From Gemmatimonadota bacterium (GTDB lineage Bacteria > Gemmatimonadota > Gemmatimonadetes > Longimicrobiales > Gaopeijiaceae), in contig VGVR01000006.1 in assembly GCA_016873995.1 (NCBI GenBank), forward strand, positions 1 to 64,000: a DNA stretch of 64,000 bases, written 5' to 3'. Shown here one piece after another: positions 17,072 through 25,535 of the stretch; the stretch's first letter is position 1; every line of letters begins with the position of its first letter. The notes under the pieces are model-generated. The model was given only the letters and a program-made list of their open reading frames with translations, made no database searches and was not told the DNA's origin. The position numbers and the translations under genes were made by a program.

Positions 17072-17731
17072 ATGTTGATTCCAGTTTCCCACGGCCATCT
17101 AGAGGCCGTGCTGAAAGAGCCGGACTCCCCGCCGAGGGGGGCGGCGATGGTGTGCCATCCGCACCCCTTGTTCGGTGGGACGATGCACACCAAGGCCGTG
17201 TATCGGGCGGCCCAAGCTCTGAACGAGGCGGGGCTCTTCACGCTCCGATTCAACTTTCGGGGCGTGGGCGCGAGCACGGGGAGCTACGACGATGGCGTGG
17301 GCGAGCGCGAAGACGCGCGCGCTGCTCTCGACTGGCTCGGGGCACGCTATCCCGGACTCCGACTGCTCGCTGGCGGGTTCTCGTTCGGGTCCTTGGTCGC
17401 GCTCGCCGTGGGCGCCGCCGACGAGCGCGTGGCCGCGATGCTCGGTCTCGGTCTCCCGCTCACGCGCGACGAGCGCTACGACTACTCGTTCCTGAAGAGT
17501 GCCGCGAAGCCGGTCCTGGTGGTGCAGGGCGAACAGGACGAGTTCGGCTCGGGCGAGCACGTGGAACGAGCTCTCTCACCCTTTGGCTCGCACATCACGC
17601 TCGTGCGCGTGCCCGGCTCGGACCATTATTTCACGGATCGCGTCCAGGAGCTGCAGAGCGCCGTGCGCTCCTATTTCGAGCGCGGTCCCGGGTCATCGGC
17701 TTTCGCGGAGGTACACCATGCGCGCTCGTGA
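17072..17731 (+). CDS. Alpha/beta hydrolase (dienelactone hydrolase-like)
   Basis: 219 residues. CHPHPLFGGTMHTK contributes to the oxyanion region and RFNFRGVGASTG is the family strand-turn; the nucleophile Ser lies in AGGFSFGS, an Asp in QGEQDEFG and the His in GSDHYF. Such proteins cleave ester-like bonds; the substrate is unknown. Its stop lies inside the next small gene, starting a run of three overlapping genes that ends with the cobalamin adenosyltransferase. Confidence 0.85.
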   Translation: MLIPVSHGHLEAVLKEPDSPPRGAAMVCHPHPLFGGTMHTKAVYRAAQALNEAGLFTLRFNFRGVGASTGSYDDGVGEREDARAALDWLGARYPGLRLLAGGFSFGSLVALAVGAADERVAAMLGLGLPLTRDERYDYSFLKSAAKPVLVVQGEQDEFGSGEHVERALSPFGSHITLVRVPGSDHYFTDRVQELQSAVRSYFERGPGSSAFAEVHHARS

Positions 17732-17981
17732 TCGCGTCCTGCAGAGTCTCGACAACGTCTACCGAGGAGCTTTCTCGGCCGCCGAGCAGGCCGGCGATAC
17801 CGAGGCGATGGCGCGGCTCGACCTCGAGTACCAGCGGGAACAGCTCCAATTGGAGGTGCTGTTGGACATTCGCGACCTGCTGGCGCCCACTACGGCGGAT
17901 GAGACGAGCTCCGTAGACAAGGCCACGTCCTTCCTGGAGAAGGCGCAGCAGATCCGCAGGTTGACGCGGCTCGTGCCGTGA
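17718..17981 (+). CDS. Small helical protein between hydrolase and PduO-type transferase
   Basis: 87 residues, starting MRARDRVLQSLDNVYRGAF and predicted almost wholly helical. Its ATG lies 14 bases before the hydrolase stop, and its own stop overlaps the next GTG by four bases, so it is translated as the middle of a coupled trio. I recognise no family. The codon pattern and spacing support a real gene. Confidence 0.7.
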   Translation: MRARDRVLQSLDNVYRGAFSAAEQAGDTEAMARLDLEYQREQLQLEVLLDIRDLLAPTTADETSSVDKATSFLEKAQQIRRLTRLVP

Positions 17982-18535
17982 AGATCTACACCCGTACGGG
18001 GGATGCTGGCGACACCGCCCTCTTCGGTGGGGGGCGGGTAGCCAAGTCCCACCTGCGTGTGGAAGCGATGGGAGGGGTGGACGAGCTGAACGCCGCGATC
18101 GGGTGGGCGGCCACCCAGGTGGTGGGGGATCGCGGGCGCCTCGAGGCGCTCCAGCACGAGCTGTTCACCATCGGCGCTGAGTTGGCCGCGGGGTCCGCTT
18201 CCGGCGGGCGGGCGCCCCCGGCGACACTCGAGATCGGTGACGATCGGGTATCCGCGATCGAGACCTGGATCGATGAGGTGGAGGCGGGGCTGAGCCCGCT
18301 CAGGGCGTTCGTGCTCCCGGGCGGCACGCCCGGTGCTGCCGCGCTCCACTTGGCGCGCACCGTATGTCGGCGTGCCGAGCGCGCAGTGGTTCGCCTCGGG
18401 GACGCCGAGACTGTGCGCGGCACGGTGATCGCCTACCTCAATCGACTCTCTGATCTCCTGTTCGTGCTCGCACGCCTTGAGAACCGACGCGCGGGCCGAA
18501 CCGACGTGGAGTGGAAGAAGGAGATCGACAAGTAG
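17978..18535 (+). CDS. PduO-type cob(I)alamin adenosyltransferase
   Basis: 185 residues from a GTG overlapping the preceding stop (GTGA). It has the diagnostic N-terminus KIYTRTGDAGDTALFGGGR (ATP-binding loop), GGVDELNAAIG, and the C-terminal RRAERAVV and YLNRLSDLLFVLARLEN motifs. The enzyme adenosylates reduced cobalamin to make coenzyme B12. No corrin ring-synthesis genes are near, so it may serve salvage or reloading of B12 enzymes. Confidence 0.95.
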   Translation: MKIYTRTGDAGDTALFGGGRVAKSHLRVEAMGGVDELNAAIGWAATQVVGDRGRLEALQHELFTIGAELAAGSASGGRAPPATLEIGDDRVSAIETWIDEVEAGLSPLRAFVLPGGTPGAAALHLARTVCRRAERAVVRLGDAETVRGTVIAYLNRLSDLLFVLARLENRRAGRTDVEWKKEIDK

Positions 18536-18625
18536 CGGGAGCGGGCGGACCGCCTTGCGACCTGTGGGCGGTTGCAACACCTTGTGGCCGTTGTACCCCT
18601 CGAGGACACCCAACACGCACCGAGC

Positions 18626-18862
18626 ATGACCTACATCATTGCCCAGCCGTGCGTCGACGTGAAAGACGCGAGCTGCGTCGAAGTCTGCCCCGTCGACTGC
18701 ATCTACGAAGGCGACGACCAGTACTACATCCACCCGGACGAGTGCATCGACTGCGGTGCGTGTGAGCCGGAGTGCCCTGTGCAAGCGATCTTCCCGGACA
18801 CCGATATTCCGGAGCAGTACACGAGCTTCCTGGCGAAGAACAAGGACCACTTCAACAAGTAG
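18626..18862 (+). CDS. fdxA: Seven-iron ferredoxin
   Basis: 78 residues from ATG 18626 ([17 protein letters not shown]). The first cysteine set, [15 protein letters not shown], lacks the middle Cys and suits a [3Fe-4S] cluster; the second, [12 protein letters not shown], suits a [4Fe-4S] cluster. This is the small soluble FdxA type, carrying electrons in the cytoplasm. A strong terminator follows about 50 bases downstream. Confidence 0.93.
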   Translation: MTYIIAQPCVDVKDASCVEVCPVDCIYEGDDQYYIHPDECIDCGACEPECPVQAIFPDTDIPEQYTSFLAKNKDHFNK

Positions 18863-18912
18863 TCCCGTCGTCCTGAGGTTGGGTCCGCCCGGTCAGGTCT
18901 GCGGCGAAAAAG

Positions 18913-18948
18913 AAGCGGCGGGGGAGCCGGTGGCTCTCCCGCCGCTTT
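18913..18948. terminator. Bidirectional terminator
   Basis: A long stem of about 16 bp with one mismatch (AAGCGGCGGG-GAGCC paired with GGCTC-CCCGCCGCTT) around a 3-base loop. On the plus strand TTTCGTT follows; on the minus strand CTTTTTCG follows. It can end the ferredoxin message and the small membrane-protein message, which converge on it. Confidence 0.85.
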
Positions 18949-18987
18949 CGTTCGTACCGCAGGTACCGCGTTCGGACGTGGGTTAGG

Positions 18988-19158
18988 CTATAGGCCGAGC
19001 TCCCGGATGCGCTCGAGTGAGAGGTCTGTGGGTTGGGACTCGCCGGCGGGAACCAACCGAGGGCTCTTCGCCGCTTCCACTTCCTTCTGCTGGCGCACCA
19101 GGAGGATGGTCGCAGCCACCGCCGCAGCGCCGAGCAGGCCGAGCGTCAGCTTCTTCAT
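18988..19158 (-). CDS. Small single-pass membrane protein
   Basis: A 56-codon gene: MKKLTLGLLGAAAVAATILL forms one hydrophobic helix, followed by a charged tail ending SLERIRELGL. It is preceded by a purine-rich site (CAGGAGTCG on the minus strand) and followed by the shared terminator, which supports expression. No homology recognised; possibly a small membrane-tethered adaptor. Confidence 0.65.
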   Translation of the reverse strand: MKKLTLGLLGAAAVAATILLVRQQKEVEAAKSPRLVPAGESQPTDLSLERIRELGL

Positions 19159-19341
19159 GCGACTCCTGACTGGAGGGGGAGGAATTTGGCCGCGGTGTGT
19201 GCAGGAATCGGGCCAGGGGGCGCCATTCTGGCCGACGACCCTATCTGACTCGTGGCCAGGGAGTTACGGTAGGCGCACTGCAGGTCCCTGATCGATCACC
19301 TGAGGCACGGCCGCCACGGGCAACCGGCGGTATCGCGGCGC

Positions 19342-20523
19342 ATGAACAACGATCACTCCGGCCAATTCGAGACGGCCCGAACCGGAGACCCCGTCGCGCT
19401 CGCCCGGCTGCTGGTTTCGATCCCTTCCGTGAACCCCGTGCTCGAGTCGCAGGGTGCGGGGGAGAGCGGGGTGGCGAAGGTGTGTGCCGAGCTGCTCGAG
19501 GGGTGGGGACTCGACGTCGAGACCGCCGAGGTTGCTCCCGGCAGGCCGAATGTGGTGGGGCGCCTGGAGGGCTCCGGCGGGGTCACGCTTCTGCTCAATG
19601 GCCACCTCGACACGGTGGGCATCCAGGGCATGTCGGTACCCCCGTTCGCCGCGAAAACGCTGGGCTCTCGCCTGGTCGGGCGCGGCGCCTGCGACATGAA
19701 GGGTGGGGTGGCCGCGCTCTTGGCCGCGACCTACCGACTCGCCCAACGCGGACCGCGCCCGAACTTGCTGGTCGTGCTCACGGCGGACGAGGAGCACGCA
19801 AGCCTCGGGATGCAGGCTTTCGTGAGCTCACGCCCCTCCGCGGACTTCGCGGTGGTGTGCGAGCCGACCTCGCTTGCGGTCATGCCAGCGCACAAAGGGT
19901 TCGTGTGGGTGAAGGGGGCATTCCGGGGTCGGGCGGCCCATGGCTCGCTTCCGGAAGAGGGGGTGGATGCGATCCGACACGCCGCTCTCTTCTTGGGGGC
20001 TTTGGATCGCTACGCGGCCGCATTGCGGTCGCGCGGCCGACACCCCCTTCTGGGGTATGGCTCGGTCCATGCGGGAACCATCCATGGTGGGTCGGCGCCC
20101 TCCGTCTATCCCGATCACTGCGAAGTGCAACTCGAGTGCCGCACAATGCCCGGGCACGAGGCCGATACGGTGATGGCGGAGCTGGAGCACGTGCTCGCTG
20201 GGGTTCGCACGGTCGAGCGTGCTCTCGGGGCTACTCTGGAGGTGACGCTGTCGCGGCCAGGTACCGAGGTGTCGACCGAGTCGCCGCTGGTCCAGGGGCT
20301 CGTGGCCAGTTGCGAAGCCCATGGGCTGGCGGCGAAGGTGGCCGGCATGACGGCGTGGGTGGACGCTGCCTTCCTCAACCAGGCTGGCATTCCCGCGGTC
20401 TGTTTTGGGCCCGGTTCGATGGCCCAGGCCCACACGGCCGACGAGTGGATCGAGACTTCGGAGATCGTGAAGTGCGCCGACGTACTGGAGGGATTCGCGC
20501 GGAGTCTCGTCGGCCGCGGATGA
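19342..20523 (+). CDS. M20-family metallopeptidase (ArgE/DapE-like)
   Basis: 393 residues. Di-zinc ligands lie in LNGHLDTVG and GRGACDMKGG, the catalytic Glu in TADEEHAS, and the later ligands in VVCEPTS and QAHTADEWIE. The lid domain carries a typical AAHGSLPEEGVDAI helix. M20 enzymes remove acyl groups from amino acids or cleave small peptides; the exact substrate (acetylornithine, succinyl-diaminopimelate or other) cannot be read from context, as no arginine or lysine genes are adjacent. Confidence 0.9.
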   Translation: MNNDHSGQFETARTGDPVALARLLVSIPSVNPVLESQGAGESGVAKVCAELLEGWGLDVETAEVAPGRPNVVGRLEGSGGVTLLLNGHLDTVGIQGMSVPPFAAKTLGSRLVGRGACDMKGGVAALLAATYRLAQRGPRPNLLVVLTADEEHASLGMQAFVSSRPSADFAVVCEPTSLAVMPAHKGFVWVKGAFRGRAAHGSLPEEGVDAIRHAALFLGALDRYAAALRSRGRHPLLGYGSVHAGTIHGGSAPSVYPDHCEVQLECRTMPGHEADTVMAELEHVLAGVRTVERALGATLEVTLSRPGTEVSTESPLVQGLVASCEAHGLAAKVAGMTAWVDAAFLNQAGIPAVCFGPGSMAQAHTADEWIETSEIVKCADVLEGFARSLVGRG

Positions 20524-20598
20524 ACGGGGGCGGGCTCGGCGCCGTACCCGCTTCGGCAGCATATTGTCAGGCCCCAATCAAATGGAGCATCCAACTCG

Positions 20599-21354
20599 AT
20601 GACCAACGAAGGCGCCGAGGACGTCACTTCGCCGCTGGGCCAGACGCGCCAGGTGACGATCGACGCACTCTGCGAACATTTCGCCAACGACGCGATGGCG
20701 GTGGAAGAGTTCGAGCGCCGCATCGACGTCGCGCATAAGGCGGCGAGCGTGGAAGAGCTCAGGGAGCTCTTGCGGGACCTCCCGGGCGGCGGTCTCCCCG
20801 TGCCAGCAGGTGAGGCTGGCAGCGTGGCTCCGGCGGCGCGTGGCTACTCCGTGATGCCGGCTGACCAGGTGCGGCAGAGCGGCTTCGCGATTGCGATCAT
20901 GGGTGGACTTGAGCGGGCCGGGCGCTGGGCTCCCGCGCGGGTGAACACTGTCATCGCTTTCTGTGGCGGTGCGGAGCTGGATTTTCGCGAGGCCGTGCTC
21001 GGCCCGGGCGTCACGGAAGTCCGAGTGGTGGCGATCTGGGGTGGTCTCGACATCATCGTTCCACCGGGGCTCAACGTCGAGTCGAACGGCGCCGGGATCA
21101 TGGGCGGTTTCGGCCATGCGCACGATGCGGCGTCGACCGCAGGCGCAGGAGCGCCTACGTTGCGGATTAGCGGGATCGCACTCATGGGAGGCGTGGACAT
21201 CACGGTCCGGCATCCTGGTGAGTCGGCGAGAGACGCCCGTCAGCGCCGAAGGCTCGAGCGCCGGGCGCGCCTGCGCGAAGTGAAGGACGATGCCCGCGAG
21301 ATCGCAGCGGACGTGAAGCGACAGCTCCGGGGACCGGGGAGCGGCTCCTTCTAG
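20599..21354 (+). CDS. DUF1707 and LiaF-like envelope-stress protein
   Basis: 251 residues. The N-terminal block (QVTIDALCEHFANDAMAVEEF, ending in FERRIDVA) is the DUF1707 domain. Residues about 95-205 hold glycine-rich repeats ending in VVAIWGGLDIIVPPG and ISGIALMGGVDI, like the LiaF/DUF2154 beta domain. The tail is a charged helix. Relatives occur with membrane-stress regulators. There is no transmembrane helix, so it is probably a soluble partner in the cytoplasm. Confidence 0.8.
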   Translation: MTNEGAEDVTSPLGQTRQVTIDALCEHFANDAMAVEEFERRIDVAHKAASVEELRELLRDLPGGGLPVPAGEAGSVAPAARGYSVMPADQVRQSGFAIAIMGGLERAGRWAPARVNTVIAFCGGAELDFREAVLGPGVTEVRVVAIWGGLDIIVPPGLNVESNGAGIMGGFGHAHDAASTAGAGAPTLRISGIALMGGVDITVRHPGESARDARQRRRLERRARLREVKDDAREIAADVKRQLRGPGSGSF

Positions 21355-21415
21355 AGAGGGCGGCTCCTAATCCTGTTAGGAGGAGCGGCTCGTTCGAGCG
21401 TGAGCGGCTCCTTCT
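21339..21415 (+). repeat. Short direct repeats with hairpin after the LiaF-like gene
   Basis: GAGCGGCTCCTTCT occurs at 21339-21352 (overlapping the end of the gene) and again at 21402-21415, with a partial third copy GAGCGGCTC near 21383. Between them is a hairpin CTCCTAA-tcctg-TTAGGAG (21364-21382). Without a T-tract it is a weak terminator at best; the duplication looks like local repeat expansion. Confidence 0.6.
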
Positions 21416-21440
21416 GGATAGACGGCGCCCTTCCGCGATA

Positions 21441-22316
21441 CTAGCCGAGCGTCCGCCCCAGGTAGGCTTTCAGCCTGTTCCAGGCGTCGAGCGCGGGAGC
21501 GGTGCGCACAGCGGGGTCCTCATCGACGTGCAGCCAGAACCCGTGCCCGACCTCGTCATAGATGTGCAGGTCGTTGGCGATACCCGCAGCCCGCGCCGCC
21601 GTCTCGAAGGCGGCGACTTGCTCCGGCGACGGCCCCGTGTCGAGCCGTGCGAACGTCCCGTAGACCTCGTGGCTCATGCGAGCGAGTACGCCGGGATCGT
21701 CGACGAGGGCGCCGTAGAAGATCGCGGTCGCGTCGTGCTGCGTGCCGTCGAGGCCGAACGAGAGGGCGATGCCGCCCCCGAAGCACCAGCCCATCGCCCC
21801 CACACGTCCGGTGACGTCAGGACGGGCCTTCAGGTAGGCCACGGCGGCATCGAGGTTGGTGATCACCTTCGGCATGTCGCCCCGGGCAGTCCGCACCAGA
21901 GCCATGTTCTCCTCGGGGTTCGTTCCGGTCTGCCCGGAGAAGAGGTCGACGGCGAGGGTCACGTACCCTTCGGCGGCGAAGTCGTCCGCCACCTGCCGCA
22001 CCCGATCGACGAGACCGTTCCACTCGTGCACGATGACGAGCGCGGGGAACGGACCAGCGCCTTGGGGAACCGCCAGGTAGCCGATAGTCGCCGGGTCGGA
22101 CGGGAGGTACTGCACATTCGTGCCCTGCAGGTCACCGCCCTGTCCGACGATCGCAGGTGGGAGCTGGTCCGGGGCGGTCGGCGCGAGCGCGATGCGCGGA
22201 CCATCCGGAGTAGTCGAGGCGCCGGCCTCGCCCGTCGAGCCGTCCTGACCGGGGGCGCTGCAAGCGACGAAGACGAGGGTGAGCAGGGTCGAGAGCTCGC
22301 GATGGTGGCGCGCCAT
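21441..22316 (-). CDS. Dienelactone hydrolase-family lipoprotein
   Basis: 291 residues: a lipoprotein signal (TLLTLVFVACS), then an alpha/beta hydrolase of the DLH type with VIVHEWNGL (oxyanion/Glu region), nucleophile Cys in MGWCFGGG and the catalytic His in VGHGFW. DLH enzymes open lactone rings; lipid-anchored homologues are common in aquatic bacteria with unknown substrates. It is monocistronic. Confidence 0.88.
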   Translation of the reverse strand: MARHHRELSTLLTLVFVACSAPGQDGSTGEAGASTTPDGPRIALAPTAPDQLPPAIVGQGGDLQGTNVQYLPSDPATIGYLAVPQGAGPFPALVIVHEWNGLVDRVRQVADDFAAEGYVTLAVDLFSGQTGTNPEENMALVRTARGDMPKVITNLDAAVAYLKARPDVTGRVGAMGWCFGGGIALSFGLDGTQHDATAIFYGALVDDPGVLARMSHEVYGTFARLDTGPSPEQVAAFETAARAAGIANDLHIYDEVGHGFWLHVDEDPAVRTAPALDAWNRLKAYLGRTLG

Positions 22317-22430
22317 GGTTTCTCCGGTCAGTCAGCGGGACGGGGCAAAGTCGGTGGCCCGGCCTCCCCCTGTCAATCGGGTGCGCGGTCGCCGGGAGCG
22401 ATCGCCGCGGCGAACGGCTAGACTCGAGCC

Positions 22431-23012
22431 ATGCAGACCGAAGAAGCGTGGCTGACGACACCTCGGCTCGGCCTTCGACGCTTCCGCCCAGGCGACTCGG
22501 ACTTCCTGGTGGCGCTGTACGCCGACTCCGACGTCACCCGCTACCTGGGCGGCACCAAGGATGCCAGCCAGACAGCGGCGATGCTCGAGGAACGAATACT
22601 CGGCTACTACGACGACCACCCCGGCCTGGGCATCTGGATGACCGTGGAGCGGACGACCGGCGAGCGGGTCGGCTTCCATCTGCTGAACCACATTCAGGGG
22701 GAGGACATCATCCAGGTGGGATTCACGCTCGCGCGGCGGTACTGGGGTCGGGGCTACGCGACCGAAATGGCGCGCGCGGTGCTCCGCTACGGCTTCGTCG
22801 ACCTCGAACTGCCCCGGATCGTGGGCATTGCCCACCTCGGGAACGGGGCCTCCCAGAACGTGCTCGGGAAGATCTGGTTGCGCCGTAACGGGGAGCGCGC
22901 TTTTCCCCATCCGGCGTATACGGCCGCGGGGCCCATGGCGTGGTTCGAGGTCGGCCGGGAAGAGTGGCTTGCCATTGGGGGAACCGGCACGGCCCGCGGC
23001 TTGTATGTATGA
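22431..23012 (+). CDS. GNAT-family N-acetyltransferase (RimJ-like)
   Basis: 193 residues beginning with the RimJ/RimL pattern LTTPRLGLRRFRPGDSD and carrying the acetyl-CoA loop RRYWGRGYATEMARAVL followed by RIVGIAHLGN. Such enzymes acetylate alpha-amino groups of proteins, amino acids or antibiotics. The C-terminal 40 residues after PHPAYTAAGP extend past the usual fold. Substrate unknown. Confidence 0.88.
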   Translation: MQTEEAWLTTPRLGLRRFRPGDSDFLVALYADSDVTRYLGGTKDASQTAAMLEERILGYYDDHPGLGIWMTVERTTGERVGFHLLNHIQGEDIIQVGFTLARRYWGRGYATEMARAVLRYGFVDLELPRIVGIAHLGNGASQNVLGKIWLRRNGERAFPHPAYTAAGPMAWFEVGREEWLAIGGTGTARGLYV

Positions 23013-23094
23013 GCCCGCGGTCGGTCCATGACTCCGGCCGTCAGCAGGACGTACAGACATCGAGGCGAGATCACTCGCCGGAGGATTTCGATCA

Positions 23095-23472
23095 ATGATG
23101 GGACGTGCGCGCGCAGGGCTGCTTTCGGTGGCAGTCCTTCCACTCGGGATCGGGTTCACCGTCCAGCCGAATGAGCCCTGGGTCCAAGCGGGACCCCCGA
23201 GCTACGCTCGCCAGGTGGCGCCCATCCTGCGTGCCCGGTGTGTCGAGTGCCACGGCGCCGACACCAAGGAAGCCGGGCTCGACCTGAGCACCTACGAGGC
23301 CGTCATGAAGGGCTCGGAATACGGCACGGTCGTCGAGGCAGGGGATGCCGCCGGTAGCCTGTTGGTCGAGATGGTCACCGCCGGCGAGATGCCCCAGGAC
23401 GCCGACCCGCTCCCGGCCGAAGAGATCGCCCTCATTCGGGCGTGGATCGAAGCAGGCGCCACGAACAACTGA
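23095..23472 (+). CDS. Small planctomycete-type cytochrome c domain protein
   Basis: 125 residues with an export signal and one haem site, CVECHG, in the context YARQVAPILRARCVECHG, which is the PSCyt1/PSD-associated cytochrome pattern; GEMPQDADPLPAEEIALIRAW closes the domain with the Met ligand. It is normally fused to or beside a large secreted PSD1 protein; here it stands alone. Probably periplasmic electron transfer. Confidence 0.85.
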   Translation: MMGRARAGLLSVAVLPLGIGFTVQPNEPWVQAGPPSYARQVAPILRARCVECHGADTKEAGLDLSTYEAVMKGSEYGTVVEAGDAAGSLLVEMVTAGEMPQDADPLPAEEIALIRAWIEAGATNN

Positions 23473-23574
23473 CGCCTCGCTCGTCCTTTCCGGGGCTCCG
23501 ATTAGACAGGGTGCTCCGGGGAGCGTAGGATGTCGCCATCAGATACCTCGGGCTCTTTCGGAGGCTGCCAAAAC

Positions 23575-24120
23575 ATGAAGCGCATCATCATTGCCGTGGT
23601 CGGCGCGATGTCGGTCGCGACCGCCGCCGAGGCGCAAACGGACGCAGAGTTGATCCGGCGGGCCACCTTGGCGGCGCCCGCCGCCGCTCGTGAGACCGCC
23701 ATGGTGGTCAAGTGGAGCGGGAACAGCTACTCGACCATCCGTGAGGGGTCCGGGCTGGTTTGCTACGACCACTCGGGAGCGGTAGGCGAGCAGCCGTTCT
23801 CGGTGCAGTGCACGGATCCCGGGAACTTGCCTCGCGTCGCGCAGAACTATCAGCTGGAAGCTGCCGCGGCGGGTAATCGCGATGCCCTGAATGCCAGCCT
23901 CACCGCGGCCGAGTCGAACGGCACTCGCGTACGGCCCGTCTTCGGGTCAGCGTGGCTCTCGATGACCGGGGCCGACGAGGCGAGCGCACGTCGACACACG
24001 ACGATCGCCGTGCCGGGTGCGACGCAGGCCTCGCTCGGTCTTCCTGAGGCGCGGAGTGCCGGCGCGTGGATCATGAACGCTGGAACGACGACTGCGCACC
24101 TCATGATCCCGGGGATGTAG
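23575..24120 (+). CDS. Secreted hypothetical protein
   Basis: 181 residues from ATG 23575 with a cleavable signal (MKRIIIAVVGAMSVATAAEA). The mature part contains AMVVKWSGNSYSTIREGS and HTTIAVPGATQ, a pattern I do not link to a known fold. It has two cysteines that could pair. The terminator downstream suggests a single-gene message. Confidence 0.75.
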   Translation: MKRIIIAVVGAMSVATAAEAQTDAELIRRATLAAPAAARETAMVVKWSGNSYSTIREGSGLVCYDHSGAVGEQPFSVQCTDPGNLPRVAQNYQLEAAAAGNRDALNASLTAAESNGTRVRPVFGSAWLSMTGADEASARRHTTIAVPGATQASLGLPEARSAGAWIMNAGTTTAHLMIPGM

Positions 24121-24145
24121 ACGCTCCGTAGTCGCAGCAAGCAAA

Positions 24146-24178
24146 GAGGCGCCGGGCCCCCTGCGGGGCCGGCGCCTC
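24146..24178. terminator. Terminator between convergent genes
   Basis: Near-perfect stem GAGGCGCCGG/CCGGCGCCTC with inner GCCCC/GGGGC pairing; TCGGTTT follows on the plus strand and TTTGCTTGC on the minus strand. It can serve both converging secreted-protein genes. Confidence 0.8.
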
Positions 24179-24211
24179 TCGGTTTGAAGGGGTACTGACC
24201 CGACGCGCTGC

Positions 24212-24610
24212 CTACCGGCGCCGCGCGGTGAACGTGCCGGTCGCGAGTCCCCCCGCGATGTCGATGGTTCCGGTCATGACGCCTTGGGCGTCGACGGTGG
24301 CGACGTAGAGGACCGGAGCGTCCTGCCCCTGCAGGCTGGCTGTGAACCGGATGCTGACCCGCGAGCCTTCCACGGTGCCGGTGATGTCGGCCTCCCCGAG
24401 CGTCTCCGAGGAATAGTGTCCGGTGAGCTGCGCGCCGTTCTGCACCAGCGTCATGGAAGGGGTGGTGGTACCGCCGGCCTCCGTGGTTACCTCCATGGCC
24501 CAAGCGCCCGCGACGTTCACGCTCTGCGCGCTCACCCGAGCGGCGCCGAGGGTGAGGATGGCGAAAGCAGCGGCCCACCCGGTCGCGAATCGAATCCAGT
24601 TGCCCTTCAC
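24212..24610 (-). CDS. Secreted hypothetical beta-rich protein
   Basis: 132 residues from GTG 24610, preceded by GGGGAG. Export signal WAAAFAILTLGAARVSA, then a repeated pattern (AGAWAMEVTTEAGG; LVQNGAQLTGHYS; TGTVEGSRVSIRF) typical of small lipocalin-like or avidin-like beta barrels in the periplasm. Ligand unknown. Confidence 0.75.
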   Translation of the reverse strand: MKGNWIRFATGWAAAFAILTLGAARVSAQSVNVAGAWAMEVTTEAGGTTTPSMTLVQNGAQLTGHYSSETLGEADITGTVEGSRVSIRFTASLQGQDAPVLYVATVDAQGVMTGTIDIAGGLATGTFTARRR

Positions 24611-24747
24611 GAAGGTCTCCCCTATTTCGTGTTCCCCGGGCTCGCGACTCGCGGGAGCCCGCTTGCGCGGATTGAACGACCCGGCTGTCCGAGGATGGTT
24701 CCTCGGATCCCCGGCGAACCCACCTTCGAAGGCAGGAGAAAACGGTA

Positions 24748-25497
24748 ATGATGCGGTCACGTGTGCAGCGCTTCGGTCTTGGCTTGGCGATCGTGCTGGC
24801 TTCGGCGTGCGGTGGCGAGAGTGGAGAGGCTCCCCCTCCGGCCGAGAGCACCCCGGCGGCCTCGGAGCCGGCAGCGGCCCAGGAGGCGAGCCCGTCGACG
24901 TCCTCCACGCCCGCGCCGTCAGGCGCACCTGCGGCACCGTCAGCTCCCGCCACGCTCGAGGTGCCCGCCTCCTACCGCATCCAATTCGAGACGAGCAAGG
25001 GGAACTTCGTGGTCCAGGTCGACCGCTCCTCCGCGCCGAACGGGGCCGACCGCTTCTTCAGGCTCGTCACCGAAGGGTTCTACGACGACGTGCGCTTCTT
25101 CCGCGTCCTCAGTGGGTTCATGGCGCAGTTCGGCATCAACGGTGATCCAGAGGTCACCGCACGCTGGCGCGCGCAGCCGATCCAGGACGATCCGGTCGTG
25201 GGGAGCAACTCGCGCGGGACGATTACGTTCGCGAAGACGAACCAGGCGAACTCGCGGACGTCGCAGGTCTTCATCAACCTGGTCGACAACGCGAACCTCG
25301 ATGGGATGGGCTTCGCGCCGTTCGGCCGCGTGGTCGAAGGCATGGACGTGGTGGACCAGCTCTACGCCGGCTACGGCGAGGGCGCGCCGCAGGGGAACGG
25401 TCCCGCACAGGGGCAGATCGTGTCGCAGGGGAACGCGTATCTGACGCAGAGCTTCCCGCTGCTCGACCACGTGGTGCGCGCGCGGGTCGTCAACTGA
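24748..25497 (+). CDS. Cyclophilin-type peptidyl-prolyl isomerase lipoprotein
   Basis: 249 residues: lipobox VLASAC, then a Pro/Ala/Ser linker to about residue 70, then a cyclophilin domain with FETSKGNFVVQVDR, FFRLVTEGFYDDVRFFRV and TSQVFINLVDN. It should accelerate proline isomerisation of exported proteins at the outer face of the inner membrane or in the outer membrane. The long linker would let it reach the periplasm from a lipid anchor. Confidence 0.92.
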   Translation: MMRSRVQRFGLGLAIVLASACGGESGEAPPPAESTPAASEPAAAQEASPSTSSTPAPSGAPAAPSAPATLEVPASYRIQFETSKGNFVVQVDRSSAPNGADRFFRLVTEGFYDDVRFFRVLSGFMAQFGINGDPEVTARWRAQPIQDDPVVGSNSRGTITFAKTNQANSRTSQVFINLVDNANLDGMGFAPFGRVVEGMDVVDQLYAGYGEGAPQGNGPAQGQIVSQGNAYLTQSFPLLDHVVRARVVN

Positions 25498-25535
25498 GTG
25501 AAGGGCGCGGGCTCGAACAACGGCGGAGGTGCCAC

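Noticed and set aside
19197-20738. Plus-strand frame of 513 codons over the M20 peptidase
   Set aside because: Gly/Arg-rich alternate frame of a gene with clear catalytic motifs.
23850-24953. Minus-strand frame of 367 codons
   Set aside because: It crosses three convincing genes and a terminator and has low-complexity Arg/His text; only the separate 24212-24610 frame is coding-like.
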